From Bradyrhizobium archetypum (GTDB lineage Bacteria > Pseudomonadota > Alphaproteobacteria > Rhizobiales > Xanthobacteraceae): DNA of 64,000 nt. Location of the stretch: the NCBI RefSeq assembly GCF_013114835.1, contig NZ_JAAVLW010000001.1, forward strand, positions 310,001-374,000. The letters are read 5' to 3'. Under the pieces are notes generated by a model. The model did not search any database. It was not told the origin of the DNA and saw only the letters and a program-made list of their open reading frames with translations. Shown here one piece after another: positions 28,101 to 35,811 of this stretch. Position 1 is the stretch's first letter. The number at the start of each line of letters is the position of its first letter. A program made the position numbers and the translations under genes.

Positions 28101-28653
28101 CCGCCACGAAGTCGGTCGCGCTGGAGAACGCGTCGTCGACTTCGATATTCCGGGCCCGCAACGCGGTGCGCACCGCATGCCACTGCAGCGTCTCGACCTC
28201 ATCGTCGCCAACCGCAGCGAGGATGTCTTCCTTCGTCATCGCGCACCTGGCAATGAAGCGCGCCTCGCAGGACTCGTCGCTTCTCGATGCCGATGCCGAA
28301 AAAGCCACGCCCAAGCTCACTGTGGAGCCGTCGTTCAGGTCTTCGAAAACCAGGATGACGTAGGTGTAGGCATGCTGCCTGGTCGGCTCCGACCGCTCGC
28401 CCTTCTCATCGAGCGAGACCACGCCGAGGCAGTAGTCGCGCAGCGTCCGCTTACTCCTGACGTTGCTCTGGGCGCTCGGATTGAACCGGATGCTGGCCAT
28501 ACTTGCGCCGGAGAGCACGGTCTGAACGGCGTCGATGATCGCCGATTTCCCCGCCCCATTCGGGCCGATGATCGCGGTCATGCCGCGCATGTCGACCTGC
28601 TGCGCCCGGAACAGATACCAGTCGACCAGGATGATACGACGGAGTTCGATCAC
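25153..28653 (-). CDS. jetC: Wadjet protein JetC (SMC/MukB-like ATPase)
   Basis: 1166 residues with the SMC plan. Walker A is GPNGAGKS at 30-37. A long coiled coil leads to a hinge-like globular region (about 500-640, AVLGRSREALIVEPNRAVRALEIY...). A returning coil follows, then the ABC signature GSGGEGQLPFYIAIG and Walker B LSLAIFDEAFNRLD near the C-terminus. A CxxC (CLSCGATL, about residue 690) sits at the start of the returning coil. JetC extrudes DNA loops with JetA and JetB to sense plasmid topology. Overlaps jetB and jetD by 4 bp each. Intact in frame. Confidence 0.95.
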   Translation of the reverse strand: MIELRRIILVDWYLFRAQQVDMRGMTAIIGPNGAGKSAIIDAVQTVLSGASMASIRFNPSAQSNVRSKRTLRDYCLGVVSLDEKGERSEPTRQHAYTYVILVFEDLNDGSTVSLGVAFSASASRSDESCEARFIARCAMTKEDILAAVGDDEVETLQWHAVRTALRARNIEVDDAFSSATDFVAESLRALSPAGFPLDPRRFQKAFRNALLLKPVDNPTDFIRNYVLDVQPLQVDRLRRGIEHWRSLTRRIEELRAQSASFAGILRIVGRAVENERVIAVTNWQIARLEWEKFRRDARRQEENIAQLKSAAAKAEVEAVAASTRHSTLETELKAVELSINTSDGEQLAQMYESDKNFTVGQRANAMAPVNEIDGLIASIKRAVERNLLVRRDDLLHALLSAVVVARGRAPLSEWDKTLSEDWKDSASHLDAALAAVDQERLAAVRKTFSDVHFNARVATKDLQDRIDQINSNLKRMDQGLSAIERGTRELIDQLRSHGIEAEPLCDLVEIRDDKWRMAAEAVLGRSREALIVEPNRAVRALEIYREGGEYSFQHAEVINTTKTDSTRPAEKGSLAQIISTENRHARAFLNYRLGRLMMVETMDRMVAAENAITPDRMMQGGRTVRRLPKPEYLKLGRATQAQMRQQLQTERQELELKLAEQAREIGRLEEEARLFEGMFAQFQKVQGAGLSCLSCGATLVEFDRKISDAEKNIEDARRNRDPKLISERDRLRSEAGTAARLKNTTQVTFNGAQTARDRAEGAYEIYVKENRDHLSSVRRGRARQMRDSFPQSTAMREYRGQVPAIATESIQNLIAGFVADRDRRSTDRRSSLMREMTGAMNKHGQEFHVVPPFTAEEATPAAVEKWAAAEKQRLETHELVQYEEQCRNAATEMTSAFRDDLLHRLDDAFTGIKATLNELNRHLKDRQFHGRDYYSFKALEAPTHVDMIELVEESRKSEFNLSLFGDRSGDANSPMIRAVRQIEEILSNVEARTEDIEDPRKYFNFELYIQDAEGKIRSSLTSRAGTGSGGEGQLPFYIAIGASLAATYQNRRTGESGLSLAIFDEAFNRLDTKAIGQCSEFMRDLGLQVMLATPDEKRHVFMEVVDTVVNVNRLGNQVMIDTEFLTEKARDAIVAIDPYRKGFDVFKSELIAVEKAAVIPQDQAAE

Positions 28654-29291
28654 GCCTGCACCTCGCTCGTGGCGTCGGTCTTTGCCGTCGCCGCGGCCGA
28701 GCGCGAGACGAACTCTTCGAGGGAGCCGAGCGTGTCCTTGGAGACCACGATCGGCAACGCGGGCCGCAGGAACAGGGTAAAGTTCCTGTCGTCCCGATCC
28801 TCGATCCTCACGAGGCCGCGCTGCCTGAAGCCGGCCAGGATTTCCTTTACCCGCCCGAAGTTAGGCCGCTCGCGATGGGTCCGGTCCTCGTAGATCTGCA
28901 GGATCTGCTCGCTCTCGACCTCCACCTCGCCGAATTCCTTGGCCTCGAACCGCGTGAACGCCTCCTCGTAATGGAGCCGCAGCACCAGCAGGAGCAGGCT
29001 TTCGTCGAGTTTCATGCTCTGACGGGGAGGCAGTTCGTTCGCCACCAGGCCGACGTATCCGTCGTTCGGCCTGCCTACGACGCGGTAACCCAGGGCGTCG
29101 AACAGGTTCTCGAAGTAGCCCATGTAGCGGCGGAGCACCTCGAAGGAGGTCTTCATGCCCCAGTCGTTTTCGTAGATGAACTGGGCGCGCCAGAGCGACT
29201 GCGCGGCCTGGCGCAACTCCTTCTGCAACCGGTCGCCGTCGCCGCCCTCGGAATCCTCGTCGTCGATCAGTTTGGAAAGATCACGCAGCAT
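28650..29291 (-). CDS. jetB: Wadjet protein JetB (kleisin-associated/MukE-like subunit)
   Basis: About 213 residues from the ATG at 29291 (MLRDLSKLIDDED). The body is a tandem winged-helix type protein: RAQFIYENDWGMKTSFEVLRRYMGYFENLFDALGYRVV, then LDESLLLLVLRLHYEEAFTRF and GRVKEILAGFRQRGLVRIED. JetB is the MukE-like partner bridging JetA and JetC. The frame continues upstream to 29405, but that part overlaps jetA and is proline/serine-rich shadow. It overlaps jetA by 11 bp and jetC by 4 bp. Confidence 0.9.
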   Translation of the reverse strand: MLRDLSKLIDDEDSEGGDGDRLQKELRQAAQSLWRAQFIYENDWGMKTSFEVLRRYMGYFENLFDALGYRVVGRPNDGYVGLVANELPPRQSMKLDESLLLLVLRLHYEEAFTRFEAKEFGEVEVESEQILQIYEDRTHRERPNFGRVKEILAGFRQRGLVRIEDRDDRNFTLFLRPALPIVVSKDTLGSLEEFVSRSAAATAKTDATSEVQA

Positions 29292-30699
29292 CGGCGGAGG
29301 TCCTCGTTCTCTCGATGCGGAAGGCGGTAACGTCGATCCAGTCGTTAGCGGTGCGCTCCTCCTCGAGCGTGATGGTGAATTCGCCCAACCGCACGGAGCG
29401 ACCAACCGCCGCCAGGTTCGGCAGGGCCCGGTAAGCGAACAGATCCGGGATGCTTTCTATCTCGATCTCCGCGGACGACACGGCATCGCGGCCTTGCATC
29501 TGCCGGCGAGCAAACTCGAGCAGCTTCTGGTCGGACACCCGCACCATCCGGTCGAACTCGGTCGTGGCCTGGACATAGGCTCGCAGATAGGGATCCTGCT
29601 TCGGTACCTTGAAGCGGGTCCGCTCCGGAGGAGCCTTCGGCGGCGGCGGGGTGTATAGCGCGAGGGACGTGATCGGCAGACCGACATCCGGCGACCTCAG
29701 ACGGATCTCGACCTCGTCGCTGCCGATCTTCGAGAGCTGCTCGATCAACCGCACGATCCGCTCGGCGGACCCTTCTCCCATGACGTCCATGTAGTGGACC
29801 GTAGTGCGGATGCGGCGTTCGAGGCGATCGCGGAAGTCCTCGATCTTGTCCATGAACGGTCCGACGTCCTCGAATACGCTCTTAATCTTTTCGAGCTCCG
29901 CGACGACGCGCTCCTCGGCCGTGGCGATCGTGGCGCCCGGAGCCATGACACCCTGCTCGATGTAGGCGCGTGCGATCTTGCCGAGCAGCGCGGCATCCGC
30001 GAGCATGTCGCCCGCGAGCGATGCGATCGTGCGGCGATGACGGTAGGGGTTGTTGGACGTCTTGAGTTGCTTGTAGTCAGCGATCAGCAGCCCGTCGACA
30101 AAGTCCTGGAAGAAAGTGCGGAGGATGGCCGCCGCGTTTGGATTGCCCAGAATGCGGTCCTCGATCTCGCGCATGCCGGCGAGGATCCGGCGCATGCTGC
30201 GGGCGAACCGCAGGGCCGTGTCGTGCGCGTTGGCCAGACCTTGGGCCATGGTCTCCGGCTCGCGGTTCGCGGCCTCAAGGTTGTTCTTGACGTCGACAAC
30301 GGCTCCGGCGACGCGCACCCGGCTGTTGCCGAAGTCGGTGATCGCGCCCAGGACCATGAACGCGTCCGGATTCATGTCGACGTAGGTGCGCCACTTCTCG
30401 GTCTCTTCTGTGAGCCAACCGGTGTCGCGCAGTCGATAGTAGGCAAGGTAATGAGCTTGGCTCGTGGTCTGATCTTCCTCAGGGTCGCCCTCGGAAAGCT
30501 CGCCCATCGATCCGATGCCGAACTCCGAGAGGCCGATTTCGATCTGCTTCACGACCTCTTCCCTGAGCGGCGTCTCGAGGATCCGTGCCGAATAGACCCT
30601 CTCGTAGAGACGCATCAGCAGGCGCGCGTAGACGTGCTTCTTCGGCCCCGATAGAGGCTTGAAGAGGGTCTCCGGAAGATAACCAAACAGCTTCATCAT
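29281..30699 (-). CDS. jetA: Wadjet protein JetA (kleisin-like), type II appearance
   Basis: 472 residues starting MMKLFGYLPETLFKPLSGPKKHVYARLLMRLYE, matching the MKLF..LP..F..L.S.....Y...L..LY opening of the type II JetA family (formerly DUF5716). Helical regions around 190-300 (VDVKNNLEAANREPETMAQGL..., EERVVAELEKIKSVFEDVGPFMDKIEDF) fit a kleisin. First gene of the operon, so jetABCD is complete and in canonical order. Promoter should lie in 30700-30740, just downstream of a broken RHH gene. Confidence 0.9.
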   Translation of the reverse strand: MMKLFGYLPETLFKPLSGPKKHVYARLLMRLYERVYSARILETPLREEVVKQIEIGLSEFGIGSMGELSEGDPEEDQTTSQAHYLAYYRLRDTGWLTEETEKWRTYVDMNPDAFMVLGAITDFGNSRVRVAGAVVDVKNNLEAANREPETMAQGLANAHDTALRFARSMRRILAGMREIEDRILGNPNAAAILRTFFQDFVDGLLIADYKQLKTSNNPYRHRRTIASLAGDMLADAALLGKIARAYIEQGVMAPGATIATAEERVVAELEKIKSVFEDVGPFMDKIEDFRDRLERRIRTTVHYMDVMGEGSAERIVRLIEQLSKIGSDEVEIRLRSPDVGLPITSLALYTPPPPKAPPERTRFKVPKQDPYLRAYVQATTEFDRMVRVSDQKLLEFARRQMQGRDAVSSAEIEIESIPDLFAYRALPNLAAVGRSVRLGEFTITLEEERTANDWIDVTAFRIERTRTSADAA

Positions 30700-30736
30700 C
30701 GGTCCTTGAGCCGATGGATTGAACCGTTACGCTCCT

Positions 30737-30964
30737 TCAACTGCAAGGAAAAACAGTAGAGTTTCGGGGCGTTCTCCTTGCTTTCCTCCGCTTCAGAAGC
30801 TCCGTCGCGGCCTGCTCCATGATATCCCAGGCTGCCCGATGCTCGTCGATGGCCACCTACTTGATGTCCGCGATGATGTCCTTGTCCATCATCGCAATTA
30901 ACGTAACCCGGTCCCCTATGGGGGTTCGTTTGCCCTTTTTCGGCGCCCTCTTCCTTCCGACCAT
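30737..30964 (-). pseudogene. Ribbon-helix-helix-like gene with an internal amber stop
   Basis: From the ATG at 30964 the frame reads MVGRKRAPKKGKRTPIGDRVTLIAMMDKDIIADIK, a TAG at 30859-30857, then VAIDEHRAAWDIMEQAATELLKRRKARR to a stop at 30737. Ignoring the TAG, it is a basic N-terminus, a beta strand (DRVTLIAMM) and two helices, the CopG/RHH pattern. A CAG to TAG change would create the stop. It lies 37 bp upstream of jetA on the same strand, so it may once have been a regulator or first gene of the Wadjet operon. Confidence 0.6.
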
Positions 30965-31121
30965 TGACCCCTCCGCTGCGAGAAACCTTTCGTTAACCAT
31001 AGCGGGGGCGGGGGCGCGGGCCCGGATGGCAGGACCTTATCGACCGGTGCTGCGTCCAGATCCGGACGGCTGTCCAAGCCGACGGCGGCACCTTCCAGTT
31101 GACGCATATCAGAGAGAAATA

Positions 31122-31453
31122 TGGCTCGCCCCCTGTATTGGACAGACCGATTGTCTCTGGACGCGAACGGCCAGGTCGAGGAGGCGATCGATCTGGCCGA
31201 GGCCCGCAGCGCCTGCACCTGAGAAGTGTGCGGCGAGGTCGGCGTCCTCCGCAGCGGCGGCTGGCTGACGACTCGCTGCTACCGGTACGCCGAGGCCGGC
31301 CTCCTGCCGAGGTCCGTCCCGGCTTCGAGAACATCGGCATGGTCCGGTACGGCATCGGCGATCAGCGCCGGATCACCTGCCGATGCTACGACCGGGAGAA
31401 CGATGCGTTCGTGGACGTCGATCCCGCCTACCCCGGAATCGAGGAGGAATGGG
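31122..31453 (+). other. Eroded coding DNA of unknown origin
   Basis: A short frame MARPLYWTDRLSLDANGQVEEAIDLAEA ends after 33 codons at 31223. In other plus-strand frames stretches such as WLTTRCYRYAEAGLLP and GMVRYGIGDQRRITCRCYDRENDAFVDVDPAYPG look protein-like. No frame holds together, so this is probably one or two broken genes of mobile-element type. Family not recognised. Confidence 0.4.
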
Positions 31454-31638
31454 ATGGCCAGATTCCGCTGTCGCGCTTGCGGCCAGAAAGGCGATTTCGT
31501 CTACGACCCGAAGCGGCACGAGTGCCCGCGCTGCGGCTCGCGCGAGGTGCAGTTCGCGCTCCCGACCAGCTCGTGTATGAGATCATCGAAAACCTGAGCC
31601 GGGCCGAGCCCCTCGACCGCGAAGGCGGGAGGAACTGA
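31454..31638 (+). pseudogene. Frameshifted zinc-ribbon protein
   Basis: MARFRCRACGQKGDFVYDPKRHECPRCGSREVQFALP shows two CxxC knuckles of a rubredoxin-like zinc ribbon. After about 37 codons the natural continuation (DQLVYEIIENLSRAEPLDREGG) is in another frame ending at 31638. The pair zinc ribbon plus metallophosphoesterase recurs in mobile regions of rhizobia as far as I recall. Here both are broken. Confidence 0.6.
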
Positions 31639-31640
31639 CC

Positions 31641-32450
31641 ATGCGCTTGTGGGTCATGTCCGACCTCCATCTCAAGCTCACGCGGGGCTGGGACCTGCGT
31701 CCGGCGCGGCGCGTCCGGATTACGACGTGCTGATCGTCGCCGGCGACCTGGTCCCCAGGGCCGAGCGCGGCGTCCGCTGGTTGCTCGACCGCGTGACAGA
31801 CCGGCCCCTCATCTACGTCATGGGCAATCACGAACGTTATGGCACGACCTGGGAACGACGCTCGAGAGGGTCAGGGCTGCGGCTGCCGGAATGCACGTGC
31901 ACGTTGCGGAGAACGAAACCGTCCGCGTCGGCGATGTCACGTTCGCGGGCGCGACACTCTGGACGGACGTCGGCCTCAACGGCCACGCGCATCGCGATGA
32001 TGACCGCCGGCGACCGGATGAACGACTTCAAGAAGATCCGGATTTCAAACTATGAGCCGCGCTTCCTGCCGCATCACGCCCTCACGAGGCATCTCATTTT
32101 TGTGGCATTTCTGGACGCCGAAATGCGCAAGCCCCGCGGCGGAGACCGCCTGGTCCTCGTCATGCACCATGCGCCGGTGCGACAGATGCCGCCACAGCGC
32201 AGCGTCCGGAGAGCGACCTCGCCCTCGACGCCGCCTACTGCAGCGATCTAACGCGACTGATGATCTCTGCGTGACGACGGACGGGGCGCGCTGCGCCCGG
32301 CCGACCTCTGGCTCTATGGCCACACGCACGAGTCCTTCGACGCCAGGATCAGCGAAAGCCGGTGGTGTCCAACGCGAAGGGATACGGGCTGTGGCACCTG
32401 GGACCACCCCGACTTCAACGAACGCCTCACAAGCACAGCGAGGTTCCGAA
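31641..32450 (+). pseudogene. Metallophosphoesterase broken by several frameshifts
   Basis: Starts MRLWVMSDLHLKLTRGWDLRP (motif SDLH). The frame then shifts to DYDVLIVAGDLVPRAERGVRWLLDRVTDRPLIYVMGNHERYGTTW (GDLV and GNHE motifs). Further pieces follow in other frames: MHVHVAENETVRVGDVTFAGATLWTD, KKIRISNYEPRFLPHHALTRH, RLVLVMHHAPVRQMPP and DLWLYGHTHESFDA (GHTH motif). All calcineurin-like metal-binding motifs are recognisable, but at least four frameshifts separate them. Confidence 0.85.
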
Positions 32451-32742
32451 TGCTCGGTAGTTTAGCCATCTGATCCTGGCGGCGATCTACAATGTCTGGG
32501 GCCCACGGCATTCCGAACCCAAGGCCAAGCCCATTCAAAGAGCGATTCGCAATCTTTGGTTTCAAGACTTGAAGCGACTCATAATTCTTTGGTTCTCAAA
32601 CTCACGTTTTTTTGGAGCTAGACCAAAAATCAACAGCTTAGCCGACCACATTTGAATGGCCCCGACGTGACCGCCACCAATCGCTCAGATTCACCGATGC
32701 GGGAAATGGGCGACAGGCCACCCCCGGCCGGTCGCCTACAGG

Positions 32743-32922
32743 TTAAGCGCGCGTTGATAATGAAACGCCTAGCTTTGCTGCCATCACAGTGGTGGCACCG
32801 GGCGTCCGCTTTAGCGCCTTTGCGATCCTGGCGACGCCTAACTTTGCTTTTGCCATGGTCTTCATTTTTCGAACATCGTCTTTCGTCCACGCGCGGCGAA
32901 CTACTTTCTTTGCTTTTGCCAT
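32743..32922 (-). CDS. Small basic protein (59 residues)
   Basis: MAKAKKVVRRAWTKDDVRK... then MKTMAKAKLGVARIAKALKRT and PGATTVMAAKLGVSLSTRA. The pattern WTKDDVR.LKTMAKAK.....IAKALKRT.GAT is that of a small helical protein I recall as common in rhizobia, resembling half of a helix-turn-helix (ARIAKALKRTPGATTVMAAKLGVS). It is intact in a region where most genes are broken. Divergent neighbours are far, so it is probably monocistronic. Role unknown, DNA binding plausible. Confidence 0.72.
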   Translation of the reverse strand: MAKAKKVVRRAWTKDDVRKMKTMAKAKLGVARIAKALKRTPGATTVMAAKLGVSLSTRA

Positions 32923-33089
32923 TCTTTCTCCGAATCGGATTGGGACAGAGCCGGGCTTCTATCATGACAGCCTGCATTGGCGACAATGAACAAGGCGAGA
33001 ATGTGAATGCGACCTCGTCGCCTGAGATTTGGATTACTGTTGTCGGGCGCAAAAACGGGCATGTGCCTCTCATATCAAGGGGGACTAGC

Positions 33090-33251
33090 ATGGGCGAGCG
33101 ATTTTATGTGGATAGAGCGCGCGTCGTTCGGGCGCTTGCGGAGGAGGCAGACCCCTTGGTCAAGAAACGGCGTCTACGCCTTGCGAACAATGACGACGGC
33201 ATGCGAAAGCAGATAACGCGCGGTCACGTGAGAAAAAGCCAGCCGTTCTAA
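33090..33251 (+). CDS. Small hypothetical protein (53 residues)
   Basis: MGERFYVDRARVVRALAEEAD... then PLVKKRRLRLANNDDGMRKQ. A strong AAGGGGG ribosome-binding site lies 7 bases before the ATG. The pattern (R.RALAEEADP..K.RLLRLA..YD) resembles small rhizobial proteins of unknown role. The C-terminus may be truncated or altered, since the usual second helix is short here. Confidence 0.5.
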   Translation: MGERFYVDRARVVRALAEEADPLVKKRRLRLANNDDGMRKQITRGHVRKSQPF

Positions 33252-33927
33252 ATTCGAAAGTCGGGCCGCAGATTAGCCGACCCTTTTTGCTGTGTAGTGT
33301 CTTCGGGCATCGAACGGCGGGTCGAAAATTATATCCGCAAAATGGGCGACCTCGACCTGCCTCAACAAATGGCAAGATTTCCGGCGGCATGTATCCAGAG
33401 TCGCGATTTTGAGGAGCGCGCTTACCGGCACCATGTGCTTACTATCGCGTAAATAAGCCAATTTGCGACGCGGCCGGCCTGTCCAGTTCATCATGGCCAA
33501 AATTGTGCGAGCTAAAGCAATAAAGGCGACGGCTTGATGCGCGTTCAGCAAAATTGGTTACACCCAAAAATGACGCGAAAATCCAGTCACCGGAAAATGA
33601 TCGCTGTGTTCTTCTCCGATCTCACCGGCTCTCAATGATCCTCGGCTCTTTCAGCTGTCCCATAATACTCGAAGCTTTCGTAGCTTTCACTGGAGAGAGG
33701 AGCGAATGCCGTGATTGAATGAATCGACGCGGAGCTTTCTTCCCTGCCACTCGTTTTTATGTTGCGGTCACCAATCTTGCGGTCACCAATCTGGTGTCGA
33801 GAACCAAACTCACAAAGGCATGTCAGGCGCGCGCTGTTCCGAAGCGCCGCCGTTAGCCGCACGAGACCGCCGATCTTGATTCAATTGGGCGGCGGAGAAG
33901 AATGAATAACCGAGCAGGGAGCGATTG
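33252..33927. other. Intergenic stretch without recognisable gene
   Basis: About 675 bp. A 92-codon minus-strand frame at 33273-33551 contains mildly protein-like sequence (AVAFIALARTILAMMNWTG) but no family. A short direct repeat TGCGGTCACCAATCT occurs twice in a row near 33763-33793. No promoter or terminator stands out. Confidence 0.45.
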
Positions 33928-34137
33928 ATGGCGATGACGGATGAGCCCCGCAAAAAACGGAACCTGATTCCGTTAAAAAAGGCGTTGGAGCGGGGTGGTT
34001 TCGGCCGGACCAAGGCCTACAAGCTGATCAAGAAGGGAAAGATCATCGCCTACAAAATGGAGGGCCAGACCATGGTCGATGCCGATTCCATCGAGGCCTA
34101 TCATATGACCCTCCCTCGCATTGAGCCGAGAACGTGA
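33928..34137 (+). CDS. Excisionase/AlpA-like helix-turn-helix protein
   Basis: 69 residues (MAMTDEPRKKRNLIPLKKALERGGFGRTKAYKLIKKGKIIAYKMEGQTMVDADSIEAYHMTLP). The core is the MerR-like excisionase fold: a GFGRTKAYKLIKKGKI helix-turn-helix and a DADSIEAYH wing. It faces the integrase tail to tail with 8 bp between stop codons, the usual partner arrangement for an integrative element. It could direct excision or regulate the integrase. Confidence 0.78.
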   Translation: MAMTDEPRKKRNLIPLKKALERGGFGRTKAYKLIKKGKIIAYKMEGQTMVDADSIEAYHMTLPRIEPRT

Positions 34138-34145
34138 AGGCGCTC

Positions 34146-35531
34146 TTAATTCGCACAGCTTTCGAGGATTTCCTTGATCGGCACAATCTTTTTTGGGAGG
34201 GCAAAGCGATTGATCCGGTCAGCCCAATGCTGCATCAGCTTGGTCCGCGAGCCGATCAGAGCCAGCGGTCCGTGCCGTTTGTAGATCGCCTTCACCGAGT
34301 CACTTTCGAGATGCGCAAGTTGCAACTCGATGACGTCGCCATCCCACGCCTTGGCTTCCTTGATCTCCTCATGGTGACAAAGGGTCGAGAATGTAGTGCG
34401 GAAGCCATGGGCGCAATGTTCGGTTTTGGTGTCGATGCCGAGTGCACGCAGCCGAGAACAAAGCGATCTACTGGACAAGGGCTCATCTTCGGCACAAGCG
34501 AACACGTAGCGCCGATTGCCGTTGATTTTCCGCACGCGTCGCAGGATAGCGACGGCTTGTCGCGACAGGGGCACGACATGATCCCAGCCGGTCTTCATCT
34601 TAGCAGCAGGAATAGTCCACCGTTCGGCATCCCAGTCGACTTCTGACCATTCCATGTTGTTGATCATGCCGGGGCGCGGGATGGTAAGTGCATCGAGCCG
34701 AAGGGCATCACCGACGACATCACCAAATCTGGCCTTCGCCCATGTCGGCATGATCAGCCTGAACAAGCGAATCACATCCTGCGGATCAGTGACGCCGGGC
34801 CGCGGCGTCGAGACGTTGGCAATAAGCTGCTTCTTGCAGGCACGGAACGGATTGTAGCCATCCCCTTCGAGGTCAGCGTAGTCGCAAACTTGCGAACCGA
34901 TACTGTGAACTCGGTCACGGGTCTCTAGTCTGCCTTCAGCCTGCATCGCCCGAAAGAAAGCGAGAACGTCGGGGCGTTTGATGTCTTTCCGACAGAGCTT
35001 GCCGAAACGACCCTTCAGATAACCAGCCCATCTTTCGAGCAGCGCGATGGTTTCAGGACTGCGAACTGTGACAAGTCTGCCGCGCTTGATCTTCTCGATC
35101 TTCTTCTCTGCAAGCCATTCATCGATCCACACGCCCAGAGGGCGTTCGGCCGCCTGACGATGTCTTTCGAATTGTTTTTCGACGGAGGGATCGACTGGTG
35201 GGCTTTGGGCGAGCAGCGCCTTTGCGACGTCGCGCTTCTGACGTGCAGTGGCGAGTGAAAAGGTGCCGTCGTTGCCATCGCCGTAAGGCCCGACGGAGTA
35301 GGTCTTCTGTCGGCCATGAAAGCGATAGGCCATCTGCCAGAGCTTGGAGGCGGCTTTGCCCGGCCTGTTCAGGTCCGGCTTGATGAAGAGATAGAGACCG
35401 CCGCCTGTCACGTCAGAAATTTTCGTGGCGGTCCAAGCGCCGTTCTCGAATTTCGGTTTGGCGGCGCGACAGTCGACGTCGGTCCTGATCTGCTGGGGGT
35501 TTGCGTGCTCGCCAACCTGACTGCGTGCCAT
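34146..35531 (-). CDS. P4-type tyrosine recombinase (integrase)
   Basis: 461 residues from the ATG at 35531 (MARSQVGEHANPQQI). The N-terminal DUF4102-like arm-binding domain (GLYLFIKPD...YRFHGRQKTYSVGPYGDG) is followed by a SAM-like core-binding domain and a catalytic domain with RPGMINNMEWSEVDWD (first Arg), HGFRTTFST (His-x-x-Arg) and LAHLESDSVKAIYKR (His, nucleophile Tyr). All catalytic residues seem present, so it may be active. The frame extends to 35711 but this is less family-like. It lies at the change from accessory to core DNA and reads into the island. Confidence 0.9.
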   Translation of the reverse strand: MARSQVGEHANPQQIRTDVDCRAAKPKFENGAWTATKISDVTGGGLYLFIKPDLNRPGKAASKLWQMAYRFHGRQKTYSVGPYGDGNDGTFSLATARQKRDVAKALLAQSPPVDPSVEKQFERHRQAAERPLGVWIDEWLAEKKIEKIKRGRLVTVRSPETIALLERWAGYLKGRFGKLCRKDIKRPDVLAFFRAMQAEGRLETRDRVHSIGSQVCDYADLEGDGYNPFRACKKQLIANVSTPRPGVTDPQDVIRLFRLIMPTWAKARFGDVVGDALRLDALTIPRPGMINNMEWSEVDWDAERWTIPAAKMKTGWDHVVPLSRQAVAILRRVRKINGNRRYVFACAEDEPLSSRSLCSRLRALGIDTKTEHCAHGFRTTFSTLCHHEEIKEAKAWDGDVIELQLAHLESDSVKAIYKRHGPLALIGSRTKLMQHWADRINRFALPKKIVPIKEILESCAN

Positions 35532-35811
35532 CTGCTTCGACTTCTCGCGTCTCGGAAGATCGGAATTGTGCCCCGACGTTTGTTCTTCCGATACCAACAA
35601 AAATACCAACAAAGTCGGCGGCTGGACGCGAACGAGAACAAACGGTGACGAACATGAATGTACGCGGAAACCCCGATTTTTCAAGCGTTTCTGAGCGTGT
35701 GCGGACACCATCGAACATCTTAGAACGTCTTCGAACAGTCTGCCTTCTTACGTCCGAGGTAATCGAAACGGGTCACAGGCTGGCTCATCTTGGGGACACA
35801 GGAGATGACCC

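Noticed and set aside
26611..28893. 760-codon frame opposite to jetC
   Set aside because: Shadow of the SMC gene, no family motifs, whereas jetC has Walker A, signature and Walker B.
33273..33551. 92-codon minus-strand frame
   Set aside because: No start signal, no recognisable motif, and it lies in an eroded region. Kept only as a remark in the intergenic entry.
35600..35660. tRNA gene as integrase attachment site
   Set aside because: A T-arm-like word GTTCGCGTCC is present on the minus strand, but no stems around it pair as a tRNA.
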